NCBI RefSeq assembly: GCF_000613125.1
Contig: NZ_HG964497.1
Location: 4,146,372-4,210,371, forward strand
Length of the DNA: 64,000 bases
Direction: 5' to 3'
Origin: Bacillus sp. EB01
GTDB taxonomy: Bacteria > Bacillota > Bacilli > Bacillales > Cytobacillaceae
Shown here piece by piece: positions 37,490 through 48,471 of this stretch. Below the pieces are notes generated by a model that made no database searches, was not told the origin of the DNA, and saw only the letters and a list, made by a program, of their open reading frames with translations. The stretch's first letter is position 1. Every line of letters begins with the position of its first letter. Both the position numbers and the translations under genes were made by a program.

Positions 37490-38962
37490 TTGTCCCAAAA
37501 CGAAACACCGCTATTCAGCGGACTAGTTGCTCACGCAAAGAAAAAACCAATTCAATTCCATATCCCTGGCCATAAAAAAGGCTCAGGCACAGACCCCGAG
37601 TTCCGGGAATTTATTGGAGACAATGCTTTGAGCATTGACCTTATCAATATTGGTCCACTCGATGACCTTCATGCCCCGAAAGGAATTATAAAGCAGGCAC
37701 AGGATCTTGCTGCGGAAGCATTTGGTGCAGATCATACATTTTTCTCAGTTCAGGGAACAAGCGGAGCGATTATGACAATGGTCATGACTGTTTGTGGGCC
37801 TGGAGATAAAATTATCGTTCCAAGGAACGTCCATAAGTCTATTATGTCGGCAATCGTATTTTCAGGAGCAATTCCGGTCTTTATTCATCCTGAAATTGAT
37901 AAGGATCTCGGCATTTCACATGGAATCACCACTGAATCCGTCGCAAGGGCTCTTGACCAGCACCCCGATGCCAAAGGTGTATTGGTCATTAACCCAACCT
38001 ATTTTGGCGTCTCGGCCGATCTCCGTAAAATTGTCGAGATTGCCCACTCTTATAACGTACCAGTTCTTGTCGACGAGGCGCATGGTGTCCATATACATTT
38101 CCATGAGGAACTTCCTCTTTCTGCAATGCAAGCCGGAGCCGACATGGCAGCCACTAGCGTCCACAAGCTAGGGGGATCTATGACCCAAAGTTCAATATTG
38201 AATGTTAGAGAAGGACTTGTATCTTCAAAACGGGTTCAATCCATTCTCAGCATGCTGACAACAACTTCAACATCCTACCTCCTGCTTGCTTCCCTGGATA
38301 CAGCACGCAGACGGTTAGCAATGGATGGCCGCGAACTCATCCAAAAAACAATCGAGCTAGCCCAGTGGATTCGCAAGAGCATAAATGATATTGATAAACT
38401 CTATTGTGTAGGTTCAGAAATCCTAAATTCCAAAGCAGCATTTGATTATGATCCAACCAAACTGATCATCTCCGTGAAGAATCTAGGAATAACTGGCTAT
38501 GAAGTGGAAAAATGGCTTCGAGAAAAATACAATATTGAAGTCGAATTATCAGACCTTTATAACATTCTCTGTATTATTACACCAGGAGATACCCAGAATG
38601 AGGCTGAGATCCTTGTCAACGCGCTCACAGAATTAGCGGATGAATTTGCCCATAAAGCTGAGGAACCAAAGCCACTAGAGGTGTTTCTTCCTGAGATCCC
38701 TCTGCTTGCTCTTACACCAAGGGATGCGTTTTATAGTGAAACCGAAGTCGTTCCTTTTGACGAGTCTGAGGGCAGAATTACAGCAGAATTTGTGATGGTT
38801 TATCCTCCTGGTATTCCAATAATGATTCCTGGTGAAATTATTACAAGCGAGAACCTCCTTTATATTAGAAAAAATCTAGAGGTTGGCCTGCCTGTCCAGG
38901 GTCCGGAAGACGACCAAATCAAATCGATTCGGGTAATCAAGGAATACAAAGCGATAAAATGA
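37490..38962 (+). CDS. speA: Orn/Lys/Arg-type decarboxylase, arginine decarboxylase
   Basis: SpeA converts arginine to agmatine for polyamine synthesis. The 490-residue protein is a fold-type I PLP enzyme; the cofactor lysine lies in SVHKLGGS and the preceding DEAHG motif binds the pyridine ring. Similarity to B. subtilis SpeA is very high along its length. The start is a TTG (LSQNETPLF) behind GTGGAGA, in agreement with the family N-terminus. It is followed by a bidirectional terminator shared with the antisense-oriented SR1 gene. Confidence 0.95.
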   Translation: MSQNETPLFSGLVAHAKKKPIQFHIPGHKKGSGTDPEFREFIGDNALSIDLINIGPLDDLHAPKGIIKQAQDLAAEAFGADHTFFSVQGTSGAIMTMVMTVCGPGDKIIVPRNVHKSIMSAIVFSGAIPVFIHPEIDKDLGISHGITTESVARALDQHPDAKGVLVINPTYFGVSADLRKIVEIAHSYNVPVLVDEAHGVHIHFHEELPLSAMQAGADMAATSVHKLGGSMTQSSILNVREGLVSSKRVQSILSMLTTTSTSYLLLASLDTARRRLAMDGRELIQKTIELAQWIRKSINDIDKLYCVGSEILNSKAAFDYDPTKLIISVKNLGITGYEVEKWLREKYNIEVELSDLYNILCIITPGDTQNEAEILVNALTELADEFAHKAEEPKPLEVFLPEIPLLALTPRDAFYSETEVVPFDESEGRITAEFVMVYPPGIPIMIPGEIITSENLLYIRKNLEVGLPVQGPEDDQIKSIRVIKEYKAIK

Positions 38963-38967
38963 TGATT

Positions 38968-39006
38968 AAAATAAAAACAGGATTCCAAATGGAATCCTGT
39001 TTTTAT
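38968..39006. terminator. bidirectional terminator between speA and SR1
   Basis: A 14-bp stem (AAAAACAGGATTCC with GGAATCCTGTTTTT, loop AAAT) with A- and T-rich flanks ends both speA and the small RNA transcript. Confidence 0.92.
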
Positions 39007-39198
39007 ATTGAGTAATAGTTGATTTTTAAAGATCCTCATCGTGAGAATGGCATTTATTGCAGGAGCACTTTGAATAAAGAACAGTTACCTTTTCATCTTC
39101 AAAATGATCAATCGTTGAATTGCAATCTTGGCATACAATTGTTCCCATCTTGATCAACTCCTTTTTGAGTTCGGAATAGTTAGTAGTTTTTGTTTCTT
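38970..39198 (-). ncRNA. sr1: SR1 dual-function small RNA
   Basis: The predicted transcript of about 230 nt runs from a start site near 39198, set by the promoter at 39205-39233, to the terminator shared with speA. In B. subtilis SR1 is about 205 nt, lies between pdhD and speA, base-pairs with ahrC mRNA to block its translation, and encodes SR1P. The location next to speA, the encoded SR1P and the promoter layout all agree. The ahrC-pairing region cannot be checked without the ahrC sequence. Confidence 0.85.
39026..39148 (-). CDS. sr1P: GapA-binding peptide SR1P
   Basis: This 40-residue peptide begins MGTIVCQDCN and contains HFEDEKVTVLYSKC. It is clearly homologous to SR1P of B. subtilis, the peptide encoded by SR1 that binds glyceraldehyde-3-phosphate dehydrogenase GapA and promotes its interaction with RNase J1. 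Five cysteines are present: C6, C9, C28, C30 and C33. The C-terminal part (CSCNKCHSHDEDL) differs from the B. subtilis form. The ATG lies nine bases after AAGGAG. The rnjA gene for RNase J1 is itself in this window. Confidence 0.92.
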   Translation of the reverse strand: MGTIVCQDCNSTIDHFEDEKVTVLYSKCSCNKCHSHDEDL

Positions 39199-39204
39199 GA
39201 TTCT

Positions 39205-39251
39205 ATAATAGTATAACCTTATTAAAAAATCAAGCTAAAAAGTATGACACT
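39205..39251 (-). promoter_or_regulatory. SR1 promoter with two CcpN-box-like operators
   Basis: On the minus strand a -35 TTGATT (39228-39233) and a -10 TATTAT (39205-39210) are spaced 17 bases apart, a good SigA promoter. AGTGTCATACT (39241-39251), just upstream of -35, matches ten of eleven positions of the CcpN consensus TRTGHYATAYW. AAGGTTATACT (39210-39220), between -35 and -10, matches nine of eleven. The centres are 31 bases apart. In B. subtilis CcpN represses SR1 during glycolytic growth. Confidence 0.7.
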
Positions 39252-39420
39252 TTTAATATTAATTACGTTATATATTCCCGAAATGTATGTATATATGTGT
39301 TTTTTGTATTATTAAGACTCAACTATATATAAGGTAAGAAATTTTGGCTTTCCCCTTTTAAGCAGGAATAAAGCAAATATAATGGCTGACCCAAAGTTCT
39401 GGGACAGCCAAATTATAAAG

Positions 39421-39720
39421 CTATTCATATTGTGGTTGGAATGGTACTGATGGCAGGATTCCAGTAAGGAACTCCGCCAAATCTTCAGCCTGCCCTTCTC
39501 CATTAATGCGGAACACTTGCTGGAGATAATGCAGATCATTCAGGTCATTGGGATCAAGGAGGACAGATCGGCCGGTTTGCATGCAAACGACAAGAGGTTT
39601 TCCGAAAAACAGGGAGGAGTATACAATCCCAAAATCATAGCGGGCATTATCGGTGGCGAATCCAGTGAATCGAACTTTTACATTTTCATGTTCGTCATAT
39701 AGCTTTTCGAAAAAATCCAT
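39421..39720 (-). CDS. DUF3055 family protein
   Basis: The 99-residue protein matches the DUF3055 family of Bacilli, with EHENVKVRFTGFATDNARYDF, VVCMQTGRSVLL and a C-terminal LPSVPFQPQYE. It is predicted soluble and the function is unknown. The ATG follows AGGAGG. A weak hairpin (GGCTGACCC with GGGACAGCC around 39384-39409) may terminate it. It lies between SR1 and the DUF1885 gene. Confidence 0.85.
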   Translation of the reverse strand: MDFFEKLYDEHENVKVRFTGFATDNARYDFGIVYSSLFFGKPLVVCMQTGRSVLLDPNDLNDLHYLQQVFRINGEGQAEDLAEFLTGILPSVPFQPQYE

Positions 39721-39876
39721 AACATTCCTCCTTATTAGTTATTAGAATATTATTATAATTCAGATATCAGGTTTTATCAAGTATAAACCCTTTTTATCTT
39801 TTAACGTTGTTCAAAATTTTTAAACAATGCTACAATGTAGGTGAACAGAAATATCGGATTACAAGGGGGAATGGTG

Positions 39877-40314
39877 ATGGCTGAGAATGCGTATATTAAA
39901 CTTGTGCCTTCATCTGCTAAACTATCAATAACATTAGATGAATTGAAGGAATACTTCCATTACTACAAAGAAATTACCTCTAAAACAGGTAAACAAGTTA
40001 ATTGGGAATATGGAGAAACAGCATTTCCCTATGAGCTTAAGGAAACATCCGAAGGCAAAGGCCAGTGGTTTTATCTTTCTTCAGCAAACCCTGAATTATA
40101 TTATGCCATTATCCTTGGGGTAGGACAGGAAGCAGTGGAAGCCGATGATGGGACAACCGCGCTGCGCCAATACATACAAGTAACCTTGCCGGAAGGCGCA
40201 ACCGCTGGGGACAAAGGAAAAGCAAATGAGTTCTGCAAATTCCTTGCTAAAAAACTCCAGGCAGAACTGCACTTATTCAATGGAAGAATCATGTATTATA
40301 ATCCAAGAAAATAA
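39877..40314 (+). CDS. DUF1885 family protein
   Basis: The product (145 residues) matches the DUF1885 family found in Bacillus, beginning MAENAYIKLVPSSAK. Its structure type has been described as FKBP-like from memory, but no catalytic residues can be assigned. The ATG at 39877 lies seven bases after AAGGGGGA; an ATG two codons earlier is too close to the site. A clean terminator follows. Confidence 0.82.
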   Translation: MAENAYIKLVPSSAKLSITLDELKEYFHYYKEITSKTGKQVNWEYGETAFPYELKETSEGKGQWFYLSSANPELYYAIILGVGQEAVEADDGTTALRQYIQVTLPEGATAGDKGKANEFCKFLAKKLQAELHLFNGRIMYYNPRK

Positions 40315-40328
40315 TTTGGACATTAAAG

Positions 40329-40357
40329 CATGGCACCCTCTTAGGGTGCTTTTTTCG
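40329..40357 (+). terminator. terminator of the DUF1885 gene
   Basis: A 7-bp stem, GCACCCT with AGGGTGC (loop CTT), is followed by six T residues. Confidence 0.88.
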
Positions 40358-40746
40358 TTCAATTATTTGGCTGTCAAACTAGTATGTTGATTCCGCTACA
40401 CAAATCGTAGAGACAGGCGGCACTTTGCCTGTCACGAGGTGCTTCGCTTTCCGTGGGGCGGGCGGTGAGAATGTCTAGCTGCCCCCACCAGGACGTTGAA
40501 TTATCATCCCCGAAAGGGCATCACAGGAGAAAATGCGTTTTCCATTTTCGAACGATTCTTCACGCCTTCCGCTCCAATCAACACTGTTATAAAATCAACA
40601 ATATCCAACTAATAACACAGCCAATGCTTGAGGAATTTTGTTTATCCAGCTTTTAGCATCCAGCTCTACTAGGATATTCGCCCACCTTTACCCGCACAAA
40701 AAGTATCATCCCCTCCTCCTCCCTATAAAAACACCTTTACCTATTT
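40358..40746. repeat. intergenic region with two dispersed-repeat modules
   Basis: No gene is supported in this 390-base stretch. From about 40412 to 40470 it is the inverse of the module at 60020-60076, containing GACAGGC, CCTGTCACGAGG and GGGGCGGGCGGT. From 40519 to 40581 it matches the repeat at 1030-1095. The remainder has no visible features. Confidence 0.6.
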
Positions 40747-40986
40747 TTAATGCAGCCAGGACATTGTGAAATGAAACGATGCATATAATCCAAGACTGAG
40801 GGATGTTACAACTATAGTCTTTACCCAAGAGTTAACCAATCTCTTGCAGATAGTCATACCTAAATTTAAAAAGACGAGGAACATAAGAAAGTTATATAGT
40901 GGATGGTCATGTTTTGAAAGCCACTCTGTTAATGTATATCCGCTCCAGACCATAAATTGGAGGACCAATGCTACGTATATTTTCAT
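40747..40986 (-). CDS. possible small membrane protein, function unknown
   Basis: This 79-residue frame encodes two to three hydrophobic helices (about residues 3-20, 31-48 and 57-72) separated by short polar loops. I do not recognise it. A GGTGAT a few bases before the ATG could serve as ribosome binding site. The coding-like hydrophobic pattern supports it, but there is no neighbour context, and it is bounded on its 3' side by repeat-rich sequence. Confidence 0.45.
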   Translation of the reverse strand: MKIYVALVLQFMVWSGYTLTEWLSKHDHPLYNFLMFLVFLNLGMTICKRLVNSWVKTIVVTSLSLGLYASFHFTMSWLH

Positions 40987-41189
40987 CGGATCACCAGCCT
41001 GTAATAATCAAGCAAGCGAAAGGCGCTTCCTTATTGGATTATATGCAGGTGTATCCTTGTCTATTTTTCATTTCTGTAACATTTAGATGACAACCAAAGT
41101 TTGTAAAATTTACTGTGATAAAATAAGGGCGATGTTAGAGAAATATTCATTACGGGGGTAAATTCCGGAAAGAAAATGGAGGCAAATTG

Positions 41190-41573
41190 ATGAAGGCTTT
41201 TCCTCTTTATATACTTGTTTTAGTCCTAGTAGTCACATCATCCTGCAGCAAAGACAATCAAGATAAACTACCCCTGGATAAAAATATCAAACAGGTTATA
41301 TTCTTTTCGGAAGAGAATCAGTATGAACATGAAGCGGCGTACTATGACGCCTTAATTGAACTAAAAAAGGAATATCCAAATGAAATGGAAAACCTTATGG
41401 TTCTCTCCGAAAAGGAATACTTTGATGATTTTGATATTCCTTCAGGCCCGGCGCTGATTGTTATTTATAAAGAAGAAATTATGGTAAAGATAAATGGAGA
41501 CGTGTCTAAAGATCAAATTTTCAAACCAGTATCCCAGGCATTTTCTACCTCCAAACCTTTAAAAGCAAATTAA
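41190..41573 (+). CDS. small lipoprotein, Slp-like
   Basis: The product (127 residues) has a short lipoprotein signal ending in TSSC (C20) and a compact C-terminal domain of thioredoxin-like pattern without CxxC. Its KQVIFFSEENQYEHEAAYYDAL and IPSGPALIVIYKE segments recall Slp, the small peptidoglycan-associated lipoprotein encoded next to pdhD in B. subtilis. The ATG follows GGAGG by seven bases. It is convergent with pdhD. Confidence 0.75.
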   Translation: MKAFPLYILVLVLVVTSSCSKDNQDKLPLDKNIKQVIFFSEENQYEHEAAYYDALIELKKEYPNEMENLMVLSEKEYFDDFDIPSGPALIVIYKEEIMVKINGDVSKDQIFKPVSQAFSTSKPLKAN

Positions 41574-41605
41574 AGCCCTCCCCACAGCGGGAAGGGCTTT
41601 ATTTT
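41570..41605 (+). terminator. terminator of the slp-like gene
   Basis: A stem pairs AGCCCTCCC with GGGAAGGGCT (one bulge) and is followed by TTATTTTAAT, directly after the stop codon. Confidence 0.8.
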
Positions 41606-41631
41606 AATATTTGTGCTTTAGCATCCGGTTA

Positions 41632-41824
41632 CCAGGCCATACGGCGCTAAACGGGAGCTTTCGCTTTTCTCTGTCCAGCTGCAGCTCCCAACGCCTAGTG
41701 TCCTTCGGTCCTCTCACTACGATAAGTCAACATCGAATCGCCCTTAAGGGGCTTCTTCGTGTTTCCTTTATCTCATGTCGAGGCCCTCCAGGCCATACGG
41801 CGCTGAACGGGAGCTTTCGCTTTT
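41632..41824. repeat. direct repeats flanking a 118-bp spacer before pdhD
   Basis: A 37-base segment starting CCAGGCCATACGGCGCT occurs at 41632-41668 and again at 41788-41824 with one difference. Both copies end in GGGAGCTTTCGCTTTT. The spacer has hairpin-forming sequence (ATCGCCC.TAAGGGGC-type pairing) but no gene. The second copy ends four bases before the pdhD stop codon. Confidence 0.75.
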
Positions 41825-41828
41825 ATTT

Positions 41829-43238
41829 TTACTTCATGATGTGGATTGGGTTGCCTAGTGCTACTTCTGCAGTTTCCATTGTAATTTCACCAAGTGTTGG
41901 ATGCGCATGAATTGTCATGGCAACATCTTCTGCTGTCATCCCGCCTTCAATAGCAAGACCAAGCTCAGAAATCATGTCGGATGCACCAGCGCCCGCAATT
42001 TGGCCACCAATTAGCAAACCATCTTCCTTACGGGTGATAAGTTTCATAAATCCGTCTGACTCGTTAAGAGAAAGAGCACGGCCGTTAGCTGCAAATGGGA
42101 ACTTGGCTGCAACGACTTCAATACCCTCTTCTTTTGCTTGCTGCTCTGTGTATCCAACAGAAGCCAATTCAGGATCTGAGAACACAACGGCAGGAATTGC
42201 AAGGTAATCAATTTCAGAAGGATGGCCAGCAATCGCTTCAGCTGCAATTTTTGCCTCATAAGAAGCTTTATGTGCAAGTGGAGGGCCAGCAACAACATCG
42301 CCAATAGCGTAAATGTTGCTTACGCTAGTGCGGCATTGCTTATCAATCTTGATAACTCCGCGATCAGTCATTTCGACTCCAGCCTGTTCAAGTCCAAGTT
42401 CATCCGTATTAGGACGGCGGCCAACCATAACGAATACATAATCGGCATCAATTTTCTTTTCTTCGCCTTTTACTTCATATGATACAGTTACGCCATCTTC
42501 TCTTTCTTCTACACCTTTAGCAAGTGCTTTAGTAACAACCTCAGCACCTTTTTTCTTAAGATTCTTCTTAACTAATGCAGACATTTGCTTTTCAAATCCA
42601 TTGAGGATTTCGTCCGCACCTTCAAGAATGGTTACTTTCGTTCCAAAGGCAGCGTAAGCACCGCCAAGCTCAGTACCGATATAACCACCACCGATTACAA
42701 CAATGCTCTTAGGAAGTTCCTGAAGGTTTAGAGCGCCTGTTGAATCGAGAACGCGTTTAGAGTATTTGAATGCTGGAATCTCAATTGGACGGGATCCTGT
42801 AGCGACAATAGCATTTTTAAAAGTATAAGTCTGAGATGACTTTTCATCCATGACTTTAAGTGTATTGGCATCTACAAAATATGCTTCACCATACACAACA
42901 TCTATTTTATTTCCTTTTAATAATCCCGCTACTCCACCTGTCAACTTCTTCACAACGCCCGCTTTGAACTCTTGTACCTTTGAGAAATCCAAAGTGACAT
43001 TATCAGCTTTAACACCCATATCCTCTGAATTTTTCGCATGTTCATAACGGTGTCCCGCAGAAATTAGAGCTTTAGAAGGAATACAGCCGACGTTTAGGCA
43101 AACACCGCCAACAGTCCCTTTTTCAACAACCGTTACTTTTTGGCCAAGCTGTGCGGCACGGATGGCGGCAACATATCCGCCAGGGCCCGCGCCGATTACT
43201 ATTGTGTCTGTTTCAATTGGAAAATCTCCTACTACCAT
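41829..43238 (-). CDS. pdhD: dihydrolipoyl dehydrogenase, E3 of pyruvate dehydrogenase
   Basis: PdhD reoxidises dihydrolipoamide of E2 with NAD+. The 469-residue flavoprotein has the FAD-binding [10 protein letters not shown] (residues 16-25), the redox disulfide C47/C52 in GGVCLNVGC, an NAD-binding [10 protein letters not shown] near residue 185 and the catalytic HxxxxGE pair in HAHPTLGE near the C-terminus. It lies three bases after pdhC and is last in the operon. Confidence 0.97.
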   Translation of the reverse strand: MVVGDFPIETDTIVIGAGPGGYVAAIRAAQLGQKVTVVEKGTVGGVCLNVGCIPSKALISAGHRYEHAKNSEDMGVKADNVTLDFSKVQEFKAGVVKKLTGGVAGLLKGNKIDVVYGEAYFVDANTLKVMDEKSSQTYTFKNAIVATGSRPIEIPAFKYSKRVLDSTGALNLQELPKSIVVIGGGYIGTELGGAYAAFGTKVTILEGADEILNGFEKQMSALVKKNLKKKGAEVVTKALAKGVEEREDGVTVSYEVKGEEKKIDADYVFVMVGRRPNTDELGLEQAGVEMTDRGVIKIDKQCRTSVSNIYAIGDVVAGPPLAHKASYEAKIAAEAIAGHPSEIDYLAIPAVVFSDPELASVGYTEQQAKEEGIEVVAAKFPFAANGRALSLNESDGFMKLITRKEDGLLIGGQIAGAGASDMISELGLAIEGGMTAEDVAMTIHAHPTLGEITMETAEVALGNPIHIMK

Positions 43239-43241
43239 GTT

Positions 43242-44603
43242 TTACCCCTCCATTAACAAGAGTTCTGGATCGTTCAATAAACGTTTGATATGGTTCAATG
43301 CATTTTGTGCAGTTGCACCATCAATCATCCTGTGGTCGAAGCTTAGCGACAAAGCAAGTACGCGCGCAGGTACAATTTCACCATTTTTCACAATTGGTTT
43401 TTCCGCAATTCGGCCTACACCAAGGATTGCTACTTCCGGATGGTTGATTACTGGAGTAAACCATTGGCCTCCAGCAGATCCGATATTTGAAATTGTACAA
43501 GAAGCACCTTTCATTTCGTTTGGTGCAAGCTTGCCATCACGTGCCTTTCCTGCAAGCTCATTAATTTCATTAGAGATGGAGAAGACTGACTTGCGGTCCG
43601 CATCTTTAACTACTGGTACCAACAAACCTTTTTCAGTATCTGCTGCAATACCAATATTGTAGTAATGCTTATGAATGATTTCACTGGTTTCATCATCTAA
43701 TGATGTATTCAACGCTGGGAATTCACGCAATGCACTTGTCAAAGCCTTAACGATATAAGGTAAGAATGTGAGCTTAATGCCTTTTTGGGCAGCTACTTCT
43801 TTGAACTTTTTACGATGATCCCAAAGCTTCGAAACATCAACTTCATCCATAAGAGTAACATGTGGAGCAGTATGCTTGGAATTAACCATTGCTTTTGCAA
43901 TAGCCTTTCTTATTCCGCTCATTTTTTCCCTTGTTTCAGGGTACTGTCCTTCTGGAACAACTGTAGCTGCCGCTTTAGTTTCTTCTTTTGCTTCAGCAGC
44001 TTGTGCAGCAGGTGCTGCTTGTGCAGGAGCTTGGGAAGCCTGGCCGCCTGCAAGGAAAGTATCGATATCGCCTTTCAGAACTCGGCTGTTGTTTCCAGTA
44101 CCAGCTACCATACGGATATCCACGCCTTTTTCACGAGCGTATTTCCGTACAGAAGGCATTGCAATTATCCTGCGGTCAGGGTCAACTTCAACCTGTGGAG
44201 TTGCCGCTGCGCCAGCGCCTGTTGCGCCAGTTGCCTCAGGAGTCTTAGCCTCTTCTTTTTTAATATCCTGTCCTGCTTCAAGAGTGGATTGGACCTGAGC
44301 TTCTGTTTTCTCCTGTGCAGGAGCTTCATCAGCCTCGTCACCTTTGAATGACATATTTTCATATCCAGGTGCATCAAAAGTTATTAGTACTTGTCCAACA
44401 GTTGCAACTGTACCTTCACCGACCATTACATCAAGAACAGTTCCTTCTACTGGAGACGGAATTTCAACAACAGCTTTATCGTTTTGTACTTCACAAAGAA
44501 CATCGTCTTCCTGTACTTTATCGCCTGGCTTTACAAACCATTTGACGATTTCTCCTTCATGAATGCCTTCACCGATGTCAGGCATTTTGAATTGGAATGA
44601 CAT
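43242..44603 (-). CDS. pdhC: dihydrolipoyllysine acetyltransferase, E2 of pyruvate dehydrogenase
   Basis: The 453-residue E2 has one lipoyl domain (residues 1-77, lipoylated K43 in QNDKAVVE), an Ala/Gln/Glu-rich hinge, an E1/E3-binding domain (about 135-170), a second Ala-rich hinge and the catalytic domain ending with SFDHRMIDG, which holds the active-site histidine. It forms the core of the complex and transfers acetyl to CoA. It is separated from pdhB by 99 bases that contain a stem-loop. Confidence 0.97.
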   Translation of the reverse strand: MSFQFKMPDIGEGIHEGEIVKWFVKPGDKVQEDDVLCEVQNDKAVVEIPSPVEGTVLDVMVGEGTVATVGQVLITFDAPGYENMSFKGDEADEAPAQEKTEAQVQSTLEAGQDIKKEEAKTPEATGATGAGAAATPQVEVDPDRRIIAMPSVRKYAREKGVDIRMVAGTGNNSRVLKGDIDTFLAGGQASQAPAQAAPAAQAAEAKEETKAAATVVPEGQYPETREKMSGIRKAIAKAMVNSKHTAPHVTLMDEVDVSKLWDHRKKFKEVAAQKGIKLTFLPYIVKALTSALREFPALNTSLDDETSEIIHKHYYNIGIAADTEKGLLVPVVKDADRKSVFSISNEINELAGKARDGKLAPNEMKGASCTISNIGSAGGQWFTPVINHPEVAILGVGRIAEKPIVKNGEIVPARVLALSLSFDHRMIDGATAQNALNHIKRLLNDPELLLMEG

Positions 44604-44630
44604 GAATTCACCCTCCTAAAATTTTCGCAA

Positions 44631-44675
44631 GCCTGCCGCTACAATCAAGGACAGCCCTAACAGAAGCGGTCAGGC
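44631..44675 (-). promoter_or_regulatory. stem-loop in the pdhB-pdhC gap
   Basis: GCCTGCCGCT (44631-44640) pairs with AGCGGTCAGGC (44665-44675), ten base pairs with a one-base bulge and a loop of 24 bases. There is no T tract, so it is not a simple terminator. It could mark an RNA processing site or set the relative level of pdhC, which is inference. Confidence 0.5.
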
Positions 44676-44702
44676 CTGCATAAAACGCGGTATTTTCCTC
44701 AA

Positions 44703-45680
44703 TTAGAATGAAAGAACCTTTTTGGCTGTTTCGATAATATCTTTATAATTTGGAAGCCATGCTGCTTCAGCTTGCGGGAATGGGAATACTGTATCAGGTG
44801 CTGCAACACGCAATACAGGTGCTTCAAGGCTAAGAATCGCACGGTCGTTGATTTCCGCGACTACCTGAGCTGCTATACCCGCCTGCTTCTGAGCTTCCTG
44901 GACAACAATCACACGGCCTGTCTTCTCAACTGATGCAATGATTGTTTCAATGTCAATTGGCCAAACAGTACGAAGATCGATAACTTCTGCAGATTGGCCT
45001 TCTTTTTCAAGCTCCTCTGCAGCTTTCAATGATTCATGAACCATTGCACCATACGTTACAATTGTTATGTCTTTACCTTCGCGCTTTATATCAGCTTTCC
45101 CTAGAGGAATTGTGTACTCCTCTTCAGGAACCTCCTGGCGGAAAGAACGGTATAACTTCATATGCTCCAAGAAAATGACCGTGTCATTATCACGGATAGA
45201 TGAAATCAACAGACCTTTTGCATCATACGGAGTTGAAGGGATAACAACTTTAACACCTGGTGTTTGAGCCATCAGCCCTTCAAGGCTATCTGCGTGCATA
45301 TCTGGAGTATGTACGCCACCACCAAAAGGAGAACGGATTGTTACAGGTGAAGTGTAACGGCCTCCTGAACGGTACCGCATACGCGCCAATTGGCCGGCAA
45401 TTGAATCCATGACTTCGAAAACAAAGCCGAAGAACTGGATTTCTGGAACGGGACGGTATCCTTGTAAAGCAAGGCCGACAGCCAGGCCGCCAATTCCTGA
45501 TTCCGCAAGCGGAGTGTCAAATACGCGGTCTTCGCCAAATTCTTTTTGAAGGCCTTCCGTTGCACGGAATACACCGCCATTTACGCCCACATCCTCACCG
45601 AATACTAGTACATTCGGATCGTTACGCAATTCTGTGCGCAATGCATCAGTAATTGCTTGAATCATTGTCATTTGCGCCAT
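44703..45680 (-). CDS. pdhB: pyruvate dehydrogenase E1 component, beta subunit
   Basis: The 325-residue PdhB combines with PdhA to form the thiamine-diphosphate-dependent E1. Features are [18 protein letters not shown] near the start, [17 protein letters not shown] near residue 55 with the ThDP-activating glutamate, and the transketolase C-terminal domain. It begins three bases after pdhA. Confidence 0.97.
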   Translation of the reverse strand: MAQMTMIQAITDALRTELRNDPNVLVFGEDVGVNGGVFRATEGLQKEFGEDRVFDTPLAESGIGGLAVGLALQGYRPVPEIQFFGFVFEVMDSIAGQLARMRYRSGGRYTSPVTIRSPFGGGVHTPDMHADSLEGLMAQTPGVKVVIPSTPYDAKGLLISSIRDNDTVIFLEHMKLYRSFRQEVPEEEYTIPLGKADIKREGKDITIVTYGAMVHESLKAAEELEKEGQSAEVIDLRTVWPIDIETIIASVEKTGRVIVVQEAQKQAGIAAQVVAEINDRAILSLEAPVLRVAAPDTVFPFPQAEAAWLPNYKDIIETAKKVLSF

Positions 45681-45683
45681 GGC

Positions 45684-47263
<1,580 letters not shown>

Positions 47264-47265
<2 letters not shown>

Positions 47266-47303
47266 ACTAAAAAAGAAGACAGCCAGTAACCCTGGCTGTC
47301 TTA
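47264..47303 (-). terminator. terminator of ykyA
   Basis: An 11-bp stem, AAGACAGCCAG with CTGGCTGTCTT (loop TAACC), is followed on the minus strand by CTTTTTTAG. It overlaps the ykyA stop codon. Confidence 0.88.
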
Positions 47304-47975
47304 AGATTCGTTTTTACCTTCAAGACCCGCTAATTTAAAGAAAGATAGCTTTTCCTGGTTGTATTTTTCCGTCAATTCATTGAATTGCTTATTGGCTTCC
47401 AAAACTTTTGTATATGACCCGTTCACCGAGGTAATCTGGCCTTCGAGAACCTTAAGGTTGACATCCTTGGTTTTGAGTAAAGTATACAGCTTTTGGTCAT
47501 TTTCAATTGCAATCATATATTCTTTGTACAGCTTTTCATGCGCCGAATATCTTTCTTTCATTGTCGCAACGACCAATTCTGCTTTTTCTTTTAATTTCGG
47601 ATCTTTTATTTCCTTCAGATGATCTGCTGCTGCACCAAACTGTTTGCGGGATTCGTCAAGGCTTTCCTTTTCAAGAGCTATATGTTCTTTCCTTTTATCC
47701 ACAAGCTTCAACGCATCATTGGACAGCTTCTCCACTTGGTCGAATTCCTTCTGTCCAATTTCCACGATTTGATCAAAAAGCTCTTTTTCCTTCTTTTCCA
47801 GCTCAACTAAAGGTGCCTGTTGCTCCTCAAATTTTTTCTCGGCAGCAACGGCCTTTTCCATAACATCATAGATTTGTTCAGCAGGAGATTTTTGGCCAAG
47901 GCATCCAGCCAGCAAAACTAAAGGAAGAACCAGGCAGAAAACAATCCGCAAGAATTTCAGTGAGGAAAATTTCAC
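47301..47975 (-). CDS. ykyA: putative cell-wall-binding lipoprotein YkyA
   Basis: The 224-residue lipoprotein has a signal peptide with lipobox LAGC (C25) and a long Lys/Glu-rich helical domain that should form coiled coils. It matches YkyA, found upstream of pdhA in B. subtilis as here. The role at the cell surface is unknown. The ATG lies behind AGGAGGGTATTAACG-type sequence at suitable spacing. Confidence 0.9.
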   Translation of the reverse strand: MKFSSLKFLRIVFCLVLPLVLLAGCLGQKSPAEQIYDVMEKAVAAEKKFEEQQAPLVELEKKEKELFDQIVEIGQKEFDQVEKLSNDALKLVDKRKEHIALEKESLDESRKQFGAAADHLKEIKDPKLKEKAELVVATMKERYSAHEKLYKEYMIAIENDQKLYTLLKTKDVNLKVLEGQITSVNGSYTKVLEANKQFNELTEKYNQEKLSFFKLAGLEGKNES

Positions 47976-48188
47976 GTTAATACCCTCCTATCATAACACT
48001 TATACTATATCGGTACTTGCCGTTTTTGACAACTTCCGTCGATTCAGCTTGTCCATATTTAAGATATTCGGGCCAAGAAGAATGTATGTCTGGGCATCGG
48101 CCCAAACTTTTATTCTGTTTCTGCATAGGCTGTAATAATCCCCCGGGGCTTTTGTCCATGGGAGGCAAATTTATGAGGAGGGTCTTGA

Positions 48189-48320
48189 ATGTACGGTTAT
48201 TATGGGCATTGCGGATACGGATATCCGGGCGGAGTTGGCGGAGTTGGCTTTGGCAGAGGCTTTGCATTAATTGTAGTCCTGTTCATCCTGCTGATTATCG
48301 TGGGTTGCGCCTGGTTATAA
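48189..48320 (+). CDS. YjcZ family sporulation miniprotein
   Basis: This 43-residue protein reads [15 protein letters not shown], then a Gly/Val/Phe stretch and a hydrophobic segment ending IVGCAWL. It belongs to the YjcZ/SscA-like group of tiny Gly/Tyr-rich membrane-anchored proteins made during sporulation; SscA of B. subtilis helps spore coat assembly. GAGGAGG lies seven bases before the ATG. It stands between ykyA and defB and has no terminator directly after it. Confidence 0.88.
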   Translation: MYGYYGHCGYGYPGGVGGVGFGRGFALIVVLFILLIIVGCAWL

Positions 48321-48471
48321 GTGAAAAGAAGAGAGGGTGCTTGCCTTCTCTTTTCTTATTCCCATTTAAATTAACTTTTTAAAGAATCTTTGATAGACTT
48401 AGGTAAGAACAGCTTTCCCGGTTCTCCGGAAAGCGTACTTATAAAGCATCTGGTTTACAGGAGTGAAAAAT

